Position numbers and translations under genes: made by a program. This document shows, piece by piece, positions 6,621 to 9,058 of a DNA stretch of 9,058 nt. This DNA is from Promethearchaeota archaeon. GTDB taxonomy: Archaea; Asgardarchaeota; Lokiarchaeia; Sigynarchaeales; SOKP01. The notes beneath the pieces are model-generated. The model did not search any database. It was not told the origin of the DNA and saw nothing but the letters and a program-made list of their open reading frames with translations. Position 1 is the first letter of the stretch, and each line of letters begins with the position of its first letter. Location: NCBI GenBank assembly GCA_014729315.1, contig WJKD01000609.1, forward strand, positions 1 to 9,058. Direction: 5' to 3'.

Positions 6621-6633
6621 AAAACATATAAAG
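6621..6633 (+). promoter_or_regulatory. BRE/TATA-like promoter of the cysteine desulfurase gene
   Basis: AAAACATATAAAG combines a purine-rich BRE-like AAAAC with ATATAAAG, the best archaeal promoter match in the window. Initiation about 26 bases downstream would leave a leader near 10 bases before the ATG at 6666. No SD is present. Confidence 0.6.
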
Positions 6634-6665
6634 AATTACTTATCTAATGTAAATTTTGAAGATAT

Positions 6666-7856
6666 ATGACTCCGAATAAATATATATATTTAGATAATGC
6701 GGCAACCACTCCCATGGACCCACGGGTTATTGATGTTGTCCAAAAACATTTTCGCGAGACCTATGGCAACTCTTCAAGCCTTCATAGGGTTGGACAAAAA
6801 GCAGCTTATAAGCTTGAAACATCTCGAAAAACTATGGCAGAGCTATTAGATGCAGACAGATTAGAAATTTACTACACTTCTTCTGGAACAGAAGCCGATA
6901 ACACCGCGATAATAGGGACTGCATTGGCAAATAAATCTAAGGGTAATCACATTATTACTTCATCAATCGAGCATCACGCTGTAGAAAATCCGTGTAAGTA
7001 TTTAGAACAAAACGGTTTTGAAATTACTTATTTACCCGTTGATAACGAAGGATTAATAAGTTTATCAGATTTGGAAGATGCTATACGTAGCGAGACGATT
7101 CTGGTCAGTATTATGTTCGCTAATAACGAGATTGGAACCATCCAACCGATCAAAGAAATCGGGAAAATTTTGAAGGAAAAAGGAATAATATTCCACACAG
7201 ACGCAGTTCAAGCATTTGGAAAAATACCTATTGATGTTAAAGAGATGAATATAGATTTACTTTCCGCTAGTGCTCACAAAATATACGGTCCCAAAGGGAT
7301 TGGTTTGCTTTATATCAGTAATAAAGGAATTCGACAAGATGGGAGTAAATATATCCAACCGATTTTATTCGGGGGCGGTCACGAGAGAAATATGAGACCA
7401 AGCACTGTAGCAGTTCCTTTAATCGCCGGATTTGAAAAAGCAGTAGAACTATGTAGGGACGAAATGATCCACGAAGCAGAGCGACAAATAAAAATGAGAG
7501 ATAAAATAATTTCGTTTGTTTTGGAAGAAATTGACGATTGCTTTCTTAATGGACCCTCTAAAAAAAGATTACCAAATAATACGAATTTTAGTTTTAAATA
7601 TGTAGATGGGGAATCTATCGTGTTAGATCTTGACGAAGCAAACATTGCGACTTCAACTGGTTCAGCCTGCTCGTCGCAAGATTTAGATCCGTCTCATGTT
7701 TTATTAGCAATAGGCTTAAGCCCTCGAGATGCACAAGGTTCCTTAAGAGCTTCAATTGGTAGATTTACAACTGAGGTAGAGGTGGATTATTTCCTCGAAA
7801 AATTGTCTCCAATTATCAAAAGGCTAAGAGAGATTTCTCCTATAGGAAGTTCTTAA
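6666..7856 (+). CDS. Cysteine desulfurase, class I NifS/IscS type
   Basis: This cytosolic PLP enzyme converts L-cysteine to alanine and holds the sulfur as an enzyme persulfide for Fe-S clusters, tRNA thiolation or other cofactors. The 396-residue sequence is full length. IYLDNAATTP opens it (7-16). H104 in SIEHHA stacks on PLP, N154 is in FANNEIGT, and D179 and Q182 are in HTDAVQ. K205 in SASAHKIYGPKG is the Schiff-base lysine. C335 in TGSACSSQDLDPSHVL is the persulfide cysteine on the class I loop, as in IscS and NifS. RASIGRFTT (361-369) is the usual C-terminal signature. No scaffold gene (IscU or SufBC) lies in the window, so iscS and nifS cannot be told apart. It converges with the TauE-like gene 48 bases away. 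Confidence 0.95.
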   Translation: MTPNKYIYLDNAATTPMDPRVIDVVQKHFRETYGNSSSLHRVGQKAAYKLETSRKTMAELLDADRLEIYYTSSGTEADNTAIIGTALANKSKGNHIITSSIEHHAVENPCKYLEQNGFEITYLPVDNEGLISLSDLEDAIRSETILVSIMFANNEIGTIQPIKEIGKILKEKGIIFHTDAVQAFGKIPIDVKEMNIDLLSASAHKIYGPKGIGLLYISNKGIRQDGSKYIQPILFGGGHERNMRPSTVAVPLIAGFEKAVELCRDEMIHEAERQIKMRDKIISFVLEEIDDCFLNGPSKKRLPNNTNFSFKYVDGESIVLDLDEANIATSTGSACSSQDLDPSHVLLAIGLSPRDAQGSLRASIGRFTTEVEVDYFLEKLSPIIKRLREISPIGSS

Positions 7857-7904
7857 TTTCATTCTCTCTTCAAGAAATATATGTAAATAAAAATGTATCA
7901 AGAA

Positions 7905-8672
7905 TCATTTCACATTAGCGCTTAGAATCGCTTGAATTAGCGTAATTGAACCTAAGCATAAAATTATCAATCCGATAGCCAATTTGCCTTTCTCTTTATT
8001 TAACCTTTTAGCATGAATAGTCCCAAAAGGTATTGCGAAAACTCCACTAAAGATAACTAAAATAGCTAATTCAAAATCAAACGATGTAGTGAAAATTAAA
8101 TACAACATAAATCCTAAAGCAGATAGTATCGTTTCTGCAAAGGACGTAATCGCTATGGCTGTTTTAGGGTCACTGCCAGAAATCATTTGTCCAGAAGTTA
8201 CTATAGGACCGAAACCTCCTCCTGATATTGCTTTGTTAAACGCGCTTATCCCTCCGATCATTACGAGACGTGATTTAGAAAATGTAAATCTCTTTTTTAA
8301 AATTAAAAAAATTCCGATTGCGACAATGGAAAATCCGATATAAAAGGTAAGATACAACTGAGCGACGCTAATCACGAGGAAAACCGCAATTATAGTTGCG
8401 ACGCTTCCAAAGATCGCAAAAACGAGGGCTGTATGCGTATCTCTTTCTTTAATACTAAAATTAGCATTCTTTAATCTATGATGAAAGATACAAGCAACAA
8501 AACCGGTACACATTTGCGAGAGTAATAAGATAGGCACGATTACGGATATAGGATATCCAAAGATTAACAGAATTGGGGACATTAAAGTGCCATAACCCAT
8601 TCCGAATGCGCAATCGATATATGAGCAAACAAAAGAGAAGATAATGATTATAATAATTAAATAAATCTCCAT
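7905..8672 (-). CDS. TauE/SafE family membrane transporter
   Basis: The 255-residue membrane protein has about eight hydrophobic segments arranged as two similar halves. Each half has the family's Gly-rich motif: FGMGYGTLMSPILLIFG (23-39) near the N terminus and FNKAISGGGFGPIVTSGQMISG (145-166) after the middle loop. TauE/SafE (former DUF81) proteins are proposed exporters or importers of sulfite, sulfoacetate, taurine-derived and other organic anions. The substrate cannot be read from sequence. Length is normal for the family. The ATG at 8672 is preceded by AGGA with a 10-base gap, one of the few plausible SD sites in the window. Its nearness to a cysteine desulfurase hints at sulfur metabolism, but the genes converge and the family is broad. 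Confidence 0.9.
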   Translation of the reverse strand: MEIYLIIIIIIFSFVCSYIDCAFGMGYGTLMSPILLIFGYPISVIVPILLLSQMCTGFVACIFHHRLKNANFSIKERDTHTALVFAIFGSVATIIAVFLVISVAQLYLTFYIGFSIVAIGIFLILKKRFTFSKSRLVMIGGISAFNKAISGGGFGPIVTSGQMISGSDPKTAIAITSFAETILSALGFMLYLIFTTSFDFELAILVIFSGVFAIPFGTIHAKRLNKEKGKLAIGLIILCLGSITLIQAILSANVK

Positions 8673-8682
8673 ATTTAATCAA

Positions 8683-8720
8683 TCCTTTAATCTTTTCTTT
8701 TTTTAGAATTATCTATTAAA
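8683..8720 (-). promoter_or_regulatory. Promoter and SD of the TauE-like gene
   Basis: On the minus strand a TATA-like TTTAATAG (8713-8720) precedes the start by about 45 bases. Initiation about 25 bases downstream gives a leader near 20 bases that contains AAAGGA (AGGA at 8683-8686), 10 bases before the ATG. This layout, a leader plus SD, differs from the leaderless-looking genes elsewhere in the window. Confidence 0.4.
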
Positions 8721-8845
8721 TTATTAAAATTAGGAATGCTAATAGTTCCAAAACAACCATGAATTTTGCTATTTCGAAATACATTTTAGACCAGAATAAT
8801 GTTTTGAGAGCGCTTATCGAATTCCTTTTTTTCTAATTAATTTTC

Positions 8846-8911
8846 TAATGATATGTAATGAGATGTAATGATCATTTATAAATCTTAATGACATTTAATT
8901 AAATGTCATTA
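8846..8911. repeat. TAATGA motifs spaced at 10-base intervals
   Basis: TAATGA occurs at 8846, 8856, 8866 and 8886, with the inverted copy TCATTA at 8906. All positions fall on a 10-base register, about one DNA turn, with only the 8876 position missing. The motifs lie about 175-240 bases upstream of the TauE-like start and directly after the GNAT stop. Same-face spacing suggests cooperative binding by an oligomeric regulator, but AT-rich slippage could also create it. Confidence 0.55.
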
Positions 8912-8912
8912 A
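8885..8912. terminator. 28-base perfect palindrome over the GNAT stop codon
   Basis: The left arm TTAATGACATTTAA (8885-8898) is exactly mirrored by its complement (8899-8912). The palindrome covers the stop codon at 8909-8911. In RNA it would form a 12-13 pair stem with a minimal loop. It could act in 3'-end formation for the GNAT gene or as an operator. It shares TAATGA with the phased motifs, so the two may be one binding region. No strong U tract follows on the minus strand, which makes a classical terminator less likely. Confidence 0.5.
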
Positions 8913-9058
8913 TACTTAATAAGAAAACCTTCCTCTAGAAAGCCACATTTTTTATACAAGTGCTTAGCTATGTCGTTATCTTCAGCGACTAATAAATAGA
9001 CCTTATGTAGCTTTAACTGATTAAAAGCTCGATCAAGGATTAAATTAATTGCTCTATA
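8909..9058 (-). CDS. GNAT family N-acetyltransferase, C-terminal fragment
   Basis: Forty-nine codons and a TAA stop run in from the right edge; the start and most of the domain lie outside the window. The visible part matches the GNAT C terminus: helix AINLILDRAFNQLKLHKVYL, the strand LLVAEDN, then DIAKHLYKKCGFLEEG, the conserved 'N..A..LYekcGF...G' segment that helps bind acetyl-CoA. The style is RimI/RimJ-like, so protein, peptide, amine or antibiotic acceptors are all possible. The gene ends inside a perfect palindrome. Confidence 0.85.
   Translation of the reverse strand, partial: YRAINLILDRAFNQLKLHKVYLLVAEDNDIAKHLYKKCGFLEEGFLIKY

Noticed and set aside
7379..7645. Minus-strand ORF inside the desulfurase gene
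   Set aside because: It overlaps the essential C-terminal coding part of a clear family member and has no recognisable content.
8089..8682. Alternative frames over the TauE-like gene (8089-8343 plus, 8476-8682 minus)
   Set aside because: They lie across the strongly supported transporter frame and have no family features.
8759..8836. A 25-codon ORF on the plus strand ending before a T run
   Set aside because: The reading (MNFAISKYILDQNNV...) is too short, lacks an SD or convincing TATA, and resembles nothing known. It would need expression or conservation data.

Overview
This AT-rich window (roughly 30% GC by eye) looks archaeal. The evidence is an AfpA-type archaeoflavoprotein, a TIGR04076-type small Cys protein, TATA-like boxes about 25-35 bases upstream of several starts with almost no leader, and few Shine-Dalgarno sites. 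Two adjacent genes whose products fit the roadblock/LC7 fold suggest an Asgard (Lokiarchaeia-like) archaeon, where such proteins are abundant. That placement is inference: no rRNA or other marker gene is present.

Layout. Positions 2-710 hold two tandem, overlapping roadblock-like genes, the first cut by the left edge. Position 737-1033 (minus) is a TIGR04076-like protein, divergent from 1155-2483 (plus), a polytopic membrane protein resembling GT-C glycosyltransferases. Position 2577-3134 (minus) is the archaeoflavoprotein. A 532-base gene-free stretch (3135-3666) follows, with about three degenerate copies of a 41-44 base tandem repeat. Positions 3667-6409 form an accessory-looking block: an orphan 211-aa protein on plus, convergent with a probable two-gene minus-strand operon. 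That operon encodes a 449-aa GIY-YIG nuclease with a possible N-terminal zinc site and C-terminal DNA-binding helices, followed by an orphan 235-aa helical protein. Ordinary genes resume with a class I cysteine desulfurase (6666-7856, plus), convergent with a TauE/SafE-type transporter (7905-8672, minus). A GNAT acetyltransferase (8909-9058, minus) is cut by the right edge.

Working together. The desulfurase mobilises sulfur from cysteine, and TauE/SafE proteins move sulfur oxyanions or organosulfonates, so a sulfur theme is possible, although the two genes converge and are not co-transcribed. The flavoprotein is a probable redox carrier. The roadblock pair probably works with small GTPases encoded elsewhere. 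The nuclease block is the best candidate for something undescribed: a complete GIY-YIG active site combined with DNA-binding parts and an unknown partner, which could be a selfish or homing element or a defence module. The sequence alone does not decide between these.

The non-coding DNA also carries structure: the 41-44 base repeats, a near-palindrome between the nuclease and desulfurase genes, and a 28-base perfect palindrome beside TAATGA motifs spaced at 10-base intervals near the right end.
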